Shown: positions 51,899 to 64,000, numbered from the stretch's first letter. The stretch: 64,000 nucleotides of DNA from Stenotrophomonas maltophilia (GCF_003205835.1 NZ_CP029773.1:4744501-4808500); one strand, 5' to 3'. Notes: generated by a model from the letters alone, not told the origin. A program made the numbers and translations.

Positions 51899-54800
51899 TG
51901 CGCATCGCGCAGCGCGCCCAGGAAGGCGCGCAGCGAGGCGGGCTTGATCGGCTTGGTCAGCACGCGGTAGCCGCGTTCGCGCGCCATCCGTTTCAGCTCG
52001 TCGCGGCCATCGGCGGTCAACAGTGCGCCGGGCAGCGGGTAACCGGCTGCCTCGCGCAACGCCACCAGCGCATCCAGGCCGTCCATGCGGTCGTGCAGGT
52101 GGTAATCCACCAGCATCACCTGCGGGCGCTCGGCGATCTTTTCCAGCGCCTGGTCAACGGTGGCGGCGGTGATCACCTGCACCTGCCAACGGCCGAGCAG
52201 TGCGCGCATGCCGTCGAGGATCTCCTCGTCGTTGTCCACGCACAGCACGCGCAGGCCAGCCAGCGAATCGCTGCGTACCGGTGCGGCCACCGCCTGTACC
52301 GGCGTGGCCAGCTCGGTATAACCCGGCAATGGCGCCACCCGCGGCAGGATGATCGAGAACATCGAGCCCTTGCCGACCCGGCTGCGTGCGTTCAACCGAT
52401 GGTCAAGCAGGCGCGAGATGCGCTGGCAGATCGACAGCCCCAGTCCCAGCCCCTGCTCACCCCAGTCGAACGGCTGCTGGTAGCGGTGGAACTCGTCGAA
52501 GATCTGCCGCATGTGGTGCTCGGGAATGCCGGGCCCGGTATCCCAGACCTGCAGCTCCACTTCGTCGCCGCGCTGGCGCACGGCCAGCACGATGCGGCCC
52601 TGGCGGGTGTAGCGCAGCGCGTTGGCCAGGAAGTTCTGCAGCACGCGGCGCAGCAGGCGGCGGTCACTGCGCACCCACGCCGGGCGCGCGAACAGGTCCA
52701 GGCGTAGGCCACGACCAGCGGCGACCGGGGTGTACTGCGCGGCCAGTTCGCGCATCAACGCGCTCACGTCGAACTCGCCGATCACCGGGTGCAGGCCACC
52801 GGCATCCAGACGCGATACATCCAGCAGGCCATCGAGCAGTTCTTCGGCCGCGCGCAGCGACGCGTCCACGCGCTCGGCCAGATGCTTCTGCTCGTCACTC
52901 ACGTGATCACTGTCGCGCAGTGCCGAAGCGAACAGGCGCGCTGCGTTCAGCGGCTGCAGCACGTCGTGGCTGATCGCTGCCAGGAAACGGGTCTTCGACT
53001 GCTGCGCGACCTCGGCCTCATGCGAGCGTTCGGCCACACGCTGTTCCAGCGTCTCGTTGGCTTCCAGCAGCGCTTTTTCCGCGTGCTTGTAGTCGGTGAT
53101 GTCGTTGTAGCTGGTCACGTAGCCGCCACCGGGCAGCGCCTGGCCGCGCATCTCGATCACCTTGCCATCGCTGCGGGTGCGCTCGAACACGTGCGGTGAG
53201 CCAGCGCGCATGTAGCCGATGCGGCGATTGATCTGCACCTCGATATCGCCCTCGCCCAGCTCGCCGCGCTCGGCGTTGTAGCGGATCAGGTCGGCCACCG
53301 GGCGGCCCACGTAGAGCATGCCGTCGGGGTAGCCGAACATGTCCTGGTAACGTCGGTTCCACGCGGTCAGGCGCATGTCCGGGTCGACCACGCTGACCCC
53401 GGCGCTGATGTTCTCCAGCGTGGTCGACAGGATCTCGCGGTTGAAACGCAGCTCCTGCCCCGCTTCGTCCAGCACCGCCACCACTTCGCCCAGATCCATG
53501 CCCGAGCCACGCAGCAGGCTGGTCAGCAGCAGGCGTGCCGACGCCGCACCGATCGACGCGGCCAGCAGGCGCTCGGTGAACTGCACCCACGGCCGGTCCG
53601 CAGGCGCCGAGGATTGCAGCTCGCGGCCCAGCGACTGCGCCTGCTCGAAGAACGAACGCCGCGCATGGCGCTCGCCAACCACGCGCGAGGCCAGTGCCAG
53701 CAGGTCACCCACGTGCACGTGACCAGGCCAGCCACCGGCCACCGACGGGCGCTCGGCATACGGGTCGAGGAAGGGTGCGGCGCGCAGCCGCTCGTCGACG
53801 CCGGGCCGCCAGCGCGCGGACACCAGCATCATCGTCGCTGCATTGACCAGCAGCGACCAGAACGTGCCGTGGGTCAGCGGGTCCCAGCCGGTCATGCCGA
53901 ACAGCTGCTGCGGCCGCAGCCACTCGATGCCGAACGGGCCGTGCTGCACCCAGGCGGCATCGACCCAGCCGGCCATGGTCATCGCCGGCAGCAGCAGGGT
54001 GTACAGCCAGGTGGCAAAGCCGAGCAGCATGCCCACCTCGACGCCGCGCCGGCTGGCACCGCGCCAGTACAGGCCGCCGATCAGGCCGGGCGCGAACTGC
54101 GCCACCGCTGCGAACGCCATCAGGCCATACGAGGCCAGCGTGCTGTCGTTGCTGCTGGTGCGGTAGTAGCTGTAGGCCATCAGCGCCAGCAGCAGGATCG
54201 CCAGGCGGCGGATCCACAGCACGCGCGAGGCGACGTCGGCGGCCTCCTGGTGGTCACCGCTACGGCGCAGCAGCACCGGCATCACCAGGTCGTTGCTGAC
54301 CATGGTGGCCAGCGCGATCGACGACACGATCACCATACCGGTGGCCGCCGAGAAGCCGCCCACATAGGCGATCAGCGCCAGCGCGTTGCGGCCCTCGGCC
54401 AGCGGCAGGGCCAGCACCATCGAGTCGTCGGCGACGCTGCCACCGGTGCCGAACAGGGTCACGCCGGCGGTGGCGATCGGCAGCACCATGCCCGAGATCA
54501 GCACCAGGTAGCCGCCGAACATCCAGCGCGCGCGGCGCACATCGCGCACGTCACCGCACTCGACCACGGCCACGTGGAACTGGCGCGGCAGGCAGATGAT
54601 GGCGAGGAAGCTGAGCAGGGTCTGCGAGATGAAGCCCACCGGCGGCAGGCCGGTGAACAGCGTATGCACCGACTCGACCACCGCGTCGGTGCGGTTGCTC
54701 AGCCACAGGTAGGCGAACACGCCCACGGCCAGCATCGCCAACAGTTTGATCACCGATTCGAAGGCGATCGCCAGCATCATGCCGTGATGGTGTTCGGTGG

Positions 54801-55341
54801 CATCGACCTGGCGGGTACCGAACAGGGTGGCGAACAACGCCATCAGCAGCGCCACGTACAGCGCGGGATCGGTGAAGAAGCCAGTGGGGCCGGTGTTGCC
54901 AGTCAGTACCTGCAGGCTCATCGCCACTGCTTTGTACTGCAGGGCCAGGTACGGAATGATGCCGATCAGCGCGATGATCGCCACCAGCGCCGCCAGCCGC
55001 CGCGAGCGGCCGAAGCGCGATGAGATGAAGTCGGCGATGGACACCACGTTCTGGCTGCGTGCGATCAGCGCCAGGCGCTCGATGATGCGCCAGCCGAACA
55101 GCAGCAGCAGCAGCGGGCCGATGTAGATGGGCAGGTAGCCCACGCCGTTGCGCACGGCGGTGCCGACCGCGCCGTAGAAGGTCCACGACGAGCAGTACAC
55201 GGCCAGTGCCAGGCTGTAGACCACCGGCCGCAGCCACGGCCGGTCGGGGTACATCGGCCGACGGTCACCCCACCACGCCACGCCGAACAGCAGCGCGGCA
55301 TAGGCAACCGAGACCAGCAGCAGGATCCAGCTGGAGACCAC
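51895..55341 (-). CDS. crbS: Hybrid sensor kinase CrbS/MxtR-like: SLC5-type symporter domain, PAS, His kinase, receiver
   Basis: 1148 residues from a GTG at 55341. The N-terminal half is a sodium:solute symporter (SLC5) fold with 12-14 helices (about 1-520). It is followed by a STAC/linker region, a PAS domain (ILSTTLENISAGVSVVDPDMRLTAWN), a His-kinase core with His792 (AISHDVLQPLNAARLF), an N/G-box ATPase region (FLANALRYT, DTGPGIP) and a C-terminal receiver with Asp1079 (VDYHLHDRMDG). The ensemble is that of CbrA/CrbS/MxtR kinases. The nearby crbR and acs indicate control of acetate metabolism. The stop TAG is provided by a SMAG GTAG. Confidence 0.92.
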   Translation of the reverse strand: MVSSWILLLVSVAYAALLFGVAWWGDRRPMYPDRPWLRPVVYSLALAVYCSSWTFYGAVGTAVRNGVGYLPIYIGPLLLLLFGWRIIERLALIARSQNVVSIADFISSRFGRSRRLAALVAIIALIGIIPYLALQYKAVAMSLQVLTGNTGPTGFFTDPALYVALLMALFATLFGTRQVDATEHHHGMMLAIAFESVIKLLAMLAVGVFAYLWLSNRTDAVVESVHTLFTGLPPVGFISQTLLSFLAIICLPRQFHVAVVECGDVRDVRRARWMFGGYLVLISGMVLPIATAGVTLFGTGGSVADDSMVLALPLAEGRNALALIAYVGGFSAATGMVIVSSIALATMVSNDLVMPVLLRRSGDHQEAADVASRVLWIRRLAILLLALMAYSYYRTSSNDSTLASYGLMAFAAVAQFAPGLIGGLYWRGASRRGVEVGMLLGFATWLYTLLLPAMTMAGWVDAAWVQHGPFGIEWLRPQQLFGMTGWDPLTHGTFWSLLVNAATMMLVSARWRPGVDERLRAAPFLDPYAERPSVAGGWPGHVHVGDLLALASRVVGERHARRSFFEQAQSLGRELQSSAPADRPWVQFTERLLAASIGAASARLLLTSLLRGSGMDLGEVVAVLDEAGQELRFNREILSTTLENISAGVSVVDPDMRLTAWNRRYQDMFGYPDGMLYVGRPVADLIRYNAERGELGEGDIEVQINRRIGYMRAGSPHVFERTRSDGKVIEMRGQALPGGGYVTSYNDITDYKHAEKALLEANETLEQRVAERSHEAEVAQQSKTRFLAAISHDVLQPLNAARLFASALRDSDHVSDEQKHLAERVDASLRAAEELLDGLLDVSRLDAGGLHPVIGEFDVSALMRELAAQYTPVAAGRGLRLDLFARPAWVRSDRRLLRRVLQNFLANALRYTRQGRIVLAVRQRGDEVELQVWDTGPGIPEHHMRQIFDEFHRYQQPFDWGEQGLGLGLSICQRISRLLDHRLNARSRVGKGSMFSIILPRVAPLPGYTELATPVQAVAAPVRSDSLAGLRVLCVDNDEEILDGMRALLGRWQVQVITAATVDQALEKIAERPQVMLVDYHLHDRMDGLDALVALREAAGYPLPGALLTADGRDELKRMARERGYRVLTKPIKPASLRAFLGALRDAQ

Positions 55342-55416
55342 GCGCGCGTTTCCGTCGGAGGAACCCGCAGTGTAGGCCAGGCATGGCCGGGTGTACGGGC
55401 TCGTTGGGGGCAACCA

Positions 55417-55473
55417 CCCCCACCAGGGTGGGGGCTTCCGCGGTGCGGGCCACGACCGTTGGTCGTGGCCGGC
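55417..55473. other. Two hairpins between the sensor-kinase and DPP genes
   Basis: CCCCCACC-A-GGGTGGGGG at the left and GGCCACGACC-GTT-GGTCGTGGCC at the right. No T-run follows either on the minus strand, so they are structure-only candidates for termination or REP remnants. Confidence 0.5.
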
Positions 55474-55476
55474 TTC

Positions 55477-57624
<2,148 letters not shown>

Positions 57625-57711
57625 GAGGCAATCCGGTACGACAGAACAGCCCGGGACCATAGCCGCTGGGGCCGGATGGGGCAACGGCCGATGGTTGGGC
57701 CGACGTGCACG

Positions 57712-57786
57712 GTAGTGCCGGCCGCTGGCCGGCAACCCCCGCAACTCCGGAGATACGGTGCAGTTGCCGGCCAGCGGCCGGCACTA
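57712..57786. repeat. SMAG (REP) inverted pair
   Basis: GTAGTGCCGGCCGCTGGCC at left and CGGCCGGCACTAT at right; the right terminus has CTAT instead of CTAC, a point change in the GTAG tetranucleotide. Confidence 0.82.
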
Positions 57787-57794
57787 TCGCATCG

Positions 57795-60700
57795 TTACTT
57801 CTCCCGCCGCCAGTTGATCGAACCGCGGTTTTCCACCGTGCTCGATTCCACTTCCACGTCGAAGCCGCGACGCAGCAGGTACTTCAGCGTGATCACCGAA
57901 CCGGCACCGACCAGCGACACGCCGTAACCGACGTACAGCTTGGGCGAGATGTACTTGCCGACACCGATCACCGAGCCACCCAGCGCGCGCGACTGGCTTA
58001 CGCCGGCATCGTCCAGGCCCAGCTTGGCGCCCAGCTGCGAGGCCAGCAGGCCACTGCCTGCAGAGAGTGCCGCCGAGGCCGCGTTGACCTGCTGGGTCTG
58101 GTCGCTGCTGGCACCGGTCAGGCTGCGTCCCAGCACCAGGTAGGCCAGCGCTTCGGACTGCGACATCGCCGGATCGGACCACACATCGGCACGCGGCTGC
58201 TGCGCACGTCCGGTGACGTCGATGCCGGCGGTGACATCACCGACCCGGCGCTCGGCACGGATGTTGACGCGCGGGTCGGACACCGCGTTGTAGTTCCAGG
58301 TGAGGTTGCCACGGGTGATGGTCAGGTCCTGCCCATACGCCTTGTAGCGGCCGCTCACTTCCAGCCCACCATTGGCGGTCATCTCGCGGCCGGGCTTGGC
58401 CCAGACCTGCATCTTGCCGGTCAGCGCGCCCTTCAGCCCGAAGCCGGTCATCTTCACCTTGTCGCCGAGGCTGACCACCAGATCCATGTCCAGCGGCGAG
58501 GTGCGTGACTCTTCCGGGTCGGCCGGATCGAGCACCACCACGTCTTCAGACACCGAGGTGCCGCGGTCCAGCCGCTCGATGTCGATGTCCGCTTCGGGCA
58601 CGTGCACGGTACCGCGCAGCTCCATCGCCGCCTTGGCCAGGGTGAAGTCGAGGTTGGGATTGGCGACGATGCGCAGTTCACTGGTGTTGGACAGCAGCAC
58701 GTTCTCGCCGTGGATCTTCAGCTGCAGCGGCTGTGCATCACCGAACCACGACAGGCCACCGTCGACATACAGCGTGCCCTGGCCCGAGTTGGCCTGCGCG
58801 GTGATCTTGGCCGAACCGTCGGGCTGGGCGACGAAGCTGCCCTTGCCCTGATCGAAAGTGAGGCCGAGCGCGGGGAATTCGCCCTTGAAGTTGCTCAGCT
58901 GCGCATCACCGCCCAGCGACGGCTGGCCACGCGTGCCACGCAGGCTGACGTGGCCTTCGATCAGGCCGGTGGGGCGCACGATGTCCGGCGAGAACAGCTC
59001 CAGCCAGTACAGCCGCGACATGTTGAGGTAGAGCTCGCCGTTCAACGGCGCGCTGGCTTCCCAGCCGGTCTGCATCTTCGCATCAACGAAGCCGTTGCCC
59101 TGGAAGCCCATGCCCAGGTAGCCCTTGATGCTGGCCGGGGTCATGTCGAGCTTCAGCGAGAACTGGTCATAGCGCACCAGTTCGCCACGGGTGGTATCGC
59201 CCACGGTGTTGCGGCTCTCGCCCAGGCGCACGCCGCCTTCCTTCGAGCGCACTTCCACGTGGCCTTCCCAGGCGTTGCCGCGCGGGCGGATCTGCGCGTC
59301 CAGGCTGACATCGCCGCGCAGGTAGATGCGACGACCGGACTGCGGCGGCAACCATGGCTGCACCAGCGCCAGCGGCAGCGCATCACTGCGTACCACCAGG
59401 CCCTCGCGTGGCCAGTTGGCCTGTGCACACAGTGCACCGCTGCTGGCGGCGGCCAGGCAGGCTTCGCCCAGCGTGTAGCTGCTGCCATTGATCGCGAACG
59501 CCGCCGGCGCACGCAGCGACCAGGCATCGCCCTTCACCGGTGCGATGCGCAGCGCGGCCAGCTCGCCACGCCATTGCGCGCCTTGTTGGCGGACACTGCC
59601 CTGCAGCTCGACCGCCCCCATCTCGTTGCGGGCCTGCGCCGCCAGGCGCAGGTTGGACACACTGCCCTGCGCATCCACGTTCAAGCGTTCCAGCAGCATG
59701 CCGGCATTGACCTGCTGGCCCTGCACCGCCAGCGTGCCGCTGTCGCCGCGCCACGGCAGGTGACCCTTGATGCTCACGCTCTCGGCGCCGTAGCCGTCCC
59801 AGTTGAGATTGTTGCCGACCAGGTCGGCGGTGATGTCCGGCGCATCGCGCGGGCCCTTCACCTGCACCTGGCCACGCAGGCCACCATCGGCGCCCGGCAA
59901 CAGGTCGCTCAACTGCAGCGGCTCGAAGCGCGCATCGATGTCGAGGCGGTCACCGACCTTGCCTGAAGCGGTCACCCGGCTGCTGCCCAGCGACAGTTTC
60001 AGGTCGCCCTGGCCCTGCTCGCCCTGCAGCGCGAACTTGCCCTGTGCGTCGAGGTTGCGCTGGCGCAGCACGCCTTTCAGCGACGGCAGGTCAACCGTGG
60101 CTTCCAGCGTACCGGCGGTGCCAGGCGCGGCATTGGCCGGCGGCGGCAGCTGGCGTCCCTTGGAGGCCAGGTTGCCGGACAGGCGACCGTTCCAGCCTGG
60201 CACGAAATAGCCGGGGTCGAAGTCCTTCAGCGTGGCCTTGGCGTCCCAGTCCAGCTGCGGCGCCCAGGCCACCTGGCCTTCCACCTGCAGCTGGCCACCC
60301 GGGGTCTGCGCCTGCAGCTGGTGGATCGACGCGGCCTGGTCGTTGCCGCGCACGTCGAAGCGCAGCTGCGCCTTCTGCGCGTCACGCTGGACCTCGGCGC
60401 GGCCGATCGCGGCCCAGGCCTTCAGGGTACCGGCGAGGCCGAAGCGCGCTTCCTTCAGGGTCACCGGCACCGGTGCGCTGCCGGCGGTGTTCGGATCGGG
60501 CGCCGGCACGTAGGTCAGGTCATGGGCGACCACCGAGAAGTTGAGCTTCTGCTGGTCTTCCTGGCTGAAATCGGCCGTGCCCTCCAGGCGGGCTTCGCCA
60601 CCGAGGCCCTTCACCAGCAGCGGCGAGACCTTCAGGACCTGGTCCTGCAACGACACCACCGACGGTGCCAGTTCCAGTTCGTGATCGCCCTGCTTCACCT

Positions 60701-61658
60701 TGCCACGCAGGTTGGCGTTGCCGCCCTTGCCGGCGGCGGTGAAGTCCAGCGCCAGCGGTGCGATCGCCGAGCTGGCCAACGCCGGTGACAGCAGCGCCAG
60801 GTCCAGTTCGTCGCTGCGCACCGTGGCGCTCCAGGTCGGGTCGGTGCGGCCATCGAACACCAGCATCGCGTGCAGCGGCTTCGGCGCACGCCCGGCCACC
60901 GCCACTTCCATGTGCGACAGGTCACCGCGTGCCACCAGCCCCACCGTCGCTGCGGTACGGCCACGCGGGGCCGGCAACACTGCGGTGACGGTCACGTCGG
61001 TGTCGTAGTCCTTGGCCGGGATGTAGCGGCCCTGGGCGGTGAAATTGCCCATGTCGCTGTCCACGACCAGTTTGTGCGCCTGGAACTCGCCGTTGGCGAT
61101 CTCGATGCCACCACGCACACGGCTGATGTCGATCACCGGCTCGTTGGCCTGGCTGATGCGGAAGCCGTCGATGGCAATGGCATCGGCCTGGATCGCCAGC
61201 GGCATTTCGATCTGCGGCAGCGAATCGGGCCACGACGGCAGCTTGAACGGCTCGTCACTCTTGGCCAGGTTCAACGTCGCGTTGGTCAGCTCCAGCTTGT
61301 CCAGCAGCAGCTTGCGGCCCAGCAGCGGGCGCAGGTCCGGCTCCAGATGGGCACGCTCGGCGTGGAAATGGATGTCGTCGTAGCGGAAGTCGACGTTGTA
61401 CAGGGTCAGCGGACCGGCCACCGGGCCGTCCACCTTGTCCCAGGTGAAGCTGGCGCCCACGGGCAGCCGCGCCACCACCTGTGCCAGCAGCACGTCGCGG
61501 CCGGCCACGGTCTGCAGCAGCCAGTACACCGCCAGCAGGGCCAGCAGCACCAGGCCGATCACGCCGGCGCCGGACCATGCCCAGAAGCGGCGGCGACGAT
61601 AGAAGCGCACGCGCGGCGGCGGCGTATTCGGGGTCGGAGTCGGTGCGGGCGTGCTCAC
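57795..61658 (-). CDS. tamB: TamB-like translocation and assembly module protein (DUF490/AsmA-like)
   Basis: 1287 residues. An N-terminal inner-membrane helix (GVIGLVLLALLAVYWLL, about residue 35) is followed by an extended beta-rich taco-like body. The conserved DUF490 C-terminus includes SEALAYLVLGRSL and YGVSLVGAGSVITLKYLLRRGFDVEVESS, with an aromatic/charged end. TamB spans the periplasm and works with TamA in outer-membrane protein or phospholipid transport. Its ATG overlaps the tamA stop by four bases. Confidence 0.95.
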   Translation of the reverse strand: MSTPAPTPTPNTPPPRVRFYRRRRFWAWSGAGVIGLVLLALLAVYWLLQTVAGRDVLLAQVVARLPVGASFTWDKVDGPVAGPLTLYNVDFRYDDIHFHAERAHLEPDLRPLLGRKLLLDKLELTNATLNLAKSDEPFKLPSWPDSLPQIEMPLAIQADAIAIDGFRISQANEPVIDISRVRGGIEIANGEFQAHKLVVDSDMGNFTAQGRYIPAKDYDTDVTVTAVLPAPRGRTAATVGLVARGDLSHMEVAVAGRAPKPLHAMLVFDGRTDPTWSATVRSDELDLALLSPALASSAIAPLALDFTAAGKGGNANLRGKVKQGDHELELAPSVVSLQDQVLKVSPLLVKGLGGEARLEGTADFSQEDQQKLNFSVVAHDLTYVPAPDPNTAGSAPVPVTLKEARFGLAGTLKAWAAIGRAEVQRDAQKAQLRFDVRGNDQAASIHQLQAQTPGGQLQVEGQVAWAPQLDWDAKATLKDFDPGYFVPGWNGRLSGNLASKGRQLPPPANAAPGTAGTLEATVDLPSLKGVLRQRNLDAQGKFALQGEQGQGDLKLSLGSSRVTASGKVGDRLDIDARFEPLQLSDLLPGADGGLRGQVQVKGPRDAPDITADLVGNNLNWDGYGAESVSIKGHLPWRGDSGTLAVQGQQVNAGMLLERLNVDAQGSVSNLRLAAQARNEMGAVELQGSVRQQGAQWRGELAALRIAPVKGDAWSLRAPAAFAINGSSYTLGEACLAAASSGALCAQANWPREGLVVRSDALPLALVQPWLPPQSGRRIYLRGDVSLDAQIRPRGNAWEGHVEVRSKEGGVRLGESRNTVGDTTRGELVRYDQFSLKLDMTPASIKGYLGMGFQGNGFVDAKMQTGWEASAPLNGELYLNMSRLYWLELFSPDIVRPTGLIEGHVSLRGTRGQPSLGGDAQLSNFKGEFPALGLTFDQGKGSFVAQPDGSAKITAQANSGQGTLYVDGGLSWFGDAQPLQLKIHGENVLLSNTSELRIVANPNLDFTLAKAAMELRGTVHVPEADIDIERLDRGTSVSEDVVVLDPADPEESRTSPLDMDLVVSLGDKVKMTGFGLKGALTGKMQVWAKPGREMTANGGLEVSGRYKAYGQDLTITRGNLTWNYNAVSDPRVNIRAERRVGDVTAGIDVTGRAQQPRADVWSDPAMSQSEALAYLVLGRSLTGASSDQTQQVNAASAALSAGSGLLASQLGAKLGLDDAGVSQSRALGGSVIGVGKYISPKLYVGYGVSLVGAGSVITLKYLLRRGFDVEVESSTVENRGSINWRREK

Positions 61659-63439
61659 AGGTCCGCTCCGATGTTCAGGTACAGCTGGAACTGCGAATCC
61701 GGGTTGTTCAGGCCGTGCGCCACGTCGATGCGCACCGGGCCCACCGGCGATTTCCAGCGCACGCCGAAGCCAACGCCGGTATGCAGGTCGATGGTGTTGT
61801 CGAAGGCACTGCCGGTATCGACGAACACCGCCGCGCCCCAGGGGCCACCATTGAAATAGTGCTCGTACTCGGCCGAGCCGATCACCAGGTTCTTGGCCCC
61901 GAGCGCGTACTTGTCCGGTGCCGGGGTCCGCGGACCGACTTCGCGGTAGGCATAGCCACGGATGCTGCGGTCACCGCCGGCGAAGTAGCGCAGGCTGGGC
62001 GGCATTGCCACCAGATCGCTGGTCCAGGTGGTGCCGCCTTCGCCACGCAGGATCAGGCGGTTGCTTTCGCCCACCGGGATGTACCAGCGCAGCACGGCAT
62101 TGGCCTGCACGAAACTGGTGTCCGAGCCGGCACCTTCGACGCCGGCACGCATCGTCGCGGTACCGCTGATGCCCTTGCGCGGGAACATCTCGTCATCGAC
62201 GTTGACGTAGTCGGCAACCATCTGCGGGTAGACCAGCGTCGACGTGTTGTACACCGCACTGGTGAACTCGGTGCCTGAGGCATAGCGCCAGCGCTCGCGC
62301 AGCGCATTGATGGAGGCGATCGCGGTCCAGTGCTCGTTGATCTCGCCGCTGCGGCTGGCAATCAGCTTGAAGTTGCGCAGGTCGATGTAGTCGGTCTGCT
62401 CGTCGTACGCGCTGGCGGCGAAGGTGTACCAGCCATCGAGCCAGTTGAACGCCGGGATACGGTAGCTGGTGACCAGGCTCTTGCGCTTCTGCGCATAGTC
62501 CAGCTGCGTGTTCATCTTGTGGCCGCGGTTGTTCAGGAACCGCCGCTCGATGCCCCCGCGCACGCCCGGGCCGCTTTCGCTGCCGTAGCTCAGACCGGCG
62601 GTATAGATCGTGCGCTTGGCGCGGGTCAGCTTCACGTCCACCGGCACGTCGCCGTTCTCGTCGGCCTCGTCCGGGCGCGGCTGGATGTCGATCACGCTGA
62701 AATAGTCCAGCTTGGTCAACGACTGCCGCAGGCGGTCCAGCTTGCCCTCGTGGTAGTAGCTGCCCTGGTCCCAGTACACCAGCGGATCGAACAGCTTGTC
62801 GACGAAGTAATCCTGTTCGAAGCGCACCGGGCCCATGTTGTAGCGGCGGCCGCTGTCCCAGGTCAGGTCGATATCGGCGGCATTGTCGGCGCGGGTGATC
62901 TGCACCTGGCGCTGGGTGTAGTCGGCGTCGAAGTAGCCGCGCTCGGCCAGGCGGCGTGTAATGGTGATCTTGCTGGCTTCGTACTGGGTATGCACGAAGC
63001 GCTGGCCCTTGCGCGGTTTGAACGCGGCCAGGTCGTCCTGCAGGTACTGGTCGTACATCGCCGGGCCGGTGATGTCGATGTGCTCGCGGCGCACGGTGAC
63101 CGGGGTGCCCTTGTCGACGTGGATCAGCACGCGGACATGCTCGTCCTCGCGCGGCGCCTCGACCTTGATCACCGGGTTGTAGTACCCGAACGGTTCCAGT
63201 GCCTGGCGGGTCTGCCGCTCGGCCTGGGACAGCAGGTACTCCAGGCGCGATTCGCCCTGTTCCTTGCCGATCGTGTCGTACAGCGACAGCGATTCCTGGA
63301 TGTTCTCGATGATTGCGGCGTCGTCGCCCTTGTCCAATCCCTTGATGTCCACCTTGTCGATGGTGCCGCGCGCGTGGACCACGGAGGTGGCGGCCAGCGA
63401 CAGGACCATCAGCGGCAGGGCGTATTTCTTTGGCTGCAT
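61655..63439 (-). CDS. tamA: TamA-like outer-membrane BamA-family protein
   Basis: 594 residues. Signal peptide (ALPLMVLSLAATSVVHA), three POTRA-like domains (about 25-260, starting IDKVDIKGLDKG) and a 16-stranded beta-barrel (about 270-594) ending GVGFGVRWKSPVGPVRIDVAHGL. GGDRSIRGYAYREVGP is the conserved VRGF/Y-type lid loop. It is the outer-membrane half of the TAM, forming an operon with tamB. ATG at 63439 is preferred over upstream in-frame Mets because it directly begins the signal peptide. Confidence 0.95.
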   Translation of the reverse strand: MQPKKYALPLMVLSLAATSVVHARGTIDKVDIKGLDKGDDAAIIENIQESLSLYDTIGKEQGESRLEYLLSQAERQTRQALEPFGYYNPVIKVEAPREDEHVRVLIHVDKGTPVTVRREHIDITGPAMYDQYLQDDLAAFKPRKGQRFVHTQYEASKITITRRLAERGYFDADYTQRQVQITRADNAADIDLTWDSGRRYNMGPVRFEQDYFVDKLFDPLVYWDQGSYYHEGKLDRLRQSLTKLDYFSVIDIQPRPDEADENGDVPVDVKLTRAKRTIYTAGLSYGSESGPGVRGGIERRFLNNRGHKMNTQLDYAQKRKSLVTSYRIPAFNWLDGWYTFAASAYDEQTDYIDLRNFKLIASRSGEINEHWTAIASINALRERWRYASGTEFTSAVYNTSTLVYPQMVADYVNVDDEMFPRKGISGTATMRAGVEGAGSDTSFVQANAVLRWYIPVGESNRLILRGEGGTTWTSDLVAMPPSLRYFAGGDRSIRGYAYREVGPRTPAPDKYALGAKNLVIGSAEYEHYFNGGPWGAAVFVDTGSAFDNTIDLHTGVGFGVRWKSPVGPVRIDVAHGLNNPDSQFQLYLNIGADL

Positions 63440-63620
63440 GCGGCACAGCATACCGACCGAAGGTGACGATGCGAAATGCATCACGTCATTCGGGATCGGT
63501 TGTTAAGTGGCGGTCAAAATACGCGCCTTTGTGGCGATCATCGCAATCGAAGGCGAGGTTGCCGGCATCGTGCGCGATGCCGGCAATGACCCCGATGGAC
63601 ATCCGCCAGCGGTGATCCGG

Positions 63621-63696
63621 TAGTGCCGGCCGCTGGCCGGCAACCCACAGATCGATCCGATGCGCGGTGGCAATGCCGGCCAGCGGCCGGCACTAC
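63621..63696. repeat. SMAG (REP) inverted pair
   Basis: GTAGTGCCGGCCGCTGGCCGGCA and its mirror ending CGGCACTAC, 11 bases after the glyS stop codon. Confidence 0.9.
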
Positions 63697-63707
63697 CGGT
63701 ACGGGCA

Positions 63708-64000
63708 TCAGCTCGACAGATGCTCGATCGCCGCGACCTTGCCCAGGCGCTCGCCCAGCATGGTCAGCAGCGCCAGGCGGTTGCCGCGCAGCGCCGGATC
63801 TTCCGCATTGACCATCACGCCGTCGAAGAACGCGTCGACCTGCGGGCGCAGGCGGGCCAGGCGTGCCAGCACAGCCACGTAGTCCTTGTGCTGCAGGCTG
63901 GCGCCGGTGTCGTCGATGGCCGCGGTGACGGCTTCAGCCAGCGCGCGCTCGGCGTCTTCCTGCAGCAGCGCCGGGTCGATCTGGGCCGGAATGTCGCCTT
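63708..64000 (-). CDS. glyS: Glycyl-tRNA synthetase beta subunit, C-terminal end (5' off window)
   Basis: 97 residues visible. LARLRPQVDAFFDGVMVNAEDPALRGNRLALLTML is the conserved C-terminal anticodon-binding segment of GlyS, which pairs with GlyQ to charge glycine tRNA. The stop TGA is at 63708-63710. The rest lies beyond the right edge. Confidence 0.93.
   Translation of the reverse strand, partial: GDIPAQIDPALLQEDAERALAEAVTAAIDDTGASLQHKDYVAVLARLARLRPQVDAFFDGVMVNAEDPALRGNRLALLTMLGERLGKVAAIEHLSS

Overview
The window is a high-GC gammaproteobacterial chromosome segment and almost certainly comes from the Stenotrophomonas maltophilia complex (Xanthomonadaceae). The evidence is the many intergenic palindromes beginning or ending in GTAG (the SMAG class of REP elements), a xanthomonad-type manganese riboswitch, and the gene families present. 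I saw no tRNA, rRNA, insertion sequence, prophage or CRISPR array.

Region 1 (1-15.4 kb) is one arm of a type VI secretion system (T6SS), transcribed leftward: tssB, tssC, hcp, tagJ, tssE, tssF, tssG, clpV, then three small genes I do not recognise, a PAAR tip gene, and an ECF sigma factor overlapping a Ser/Thr kinase that runs off the left edge. The sigma-kinase pair resembles EcfK/PknS, which controls the Xanthomonas citri T6SS. A short AraC-type regulator diverges from tssB. The three unknown genes (3.4-5.2 kb) look like an effector/immunity cargo cassette and are the most novel part of the window. tssA, vgrG and the membrane complex tssJLM with tssK are not visible here.

Region 2 (15.5-26.4 kb) holds housekeeping and stress genes: a universal stress protein with an FNR-like site, a 48-residue membrane protein, a phosphatase-like protein, an orphan low-GC gene, UvrD helicase, an FAD-binding protein, cardiolipin synthase, ribosomal proteins L33 and L28, a DnaQ-like exonuclease, and a divergent LysR/RidA pair.

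Region 3 (26.5-33.5 kb) is a CzcI-CzcC-CzcB-CzcA heavy-metal RND efflux operon, preceded by an oppositely oriented secreted protein.

Region 4 (33.5-43 kb) holds a DUF885 peptidase, a glycosyltransferase with a LAB_N membrane partner, a nucleotide-sugar epimerase, a SUFU-domain protein, the rsmG-parA-parB cluster, a phosphopantetheinyl transferase, a GlsB-like membrane protein and exonuclease III.

Region 5 (43-55.4 kb) is a carbon-utilisation block: aldehyde dehydrogenase, MHS-type carboxylate transporter, DcaP-like porin, divergent acetyl-CoA synthetase, and the two-component pair CrbR/CrbS expected to control acs. A Mn2+ riboswitch and mntP are embedded between crbR and crbS.

Region 6 (55.4-64 kb) holds an S46 dipeptidyl-peptidase (DPP11-like), the envelope transport pair TamB/TamA, and the 3' end of glyS.
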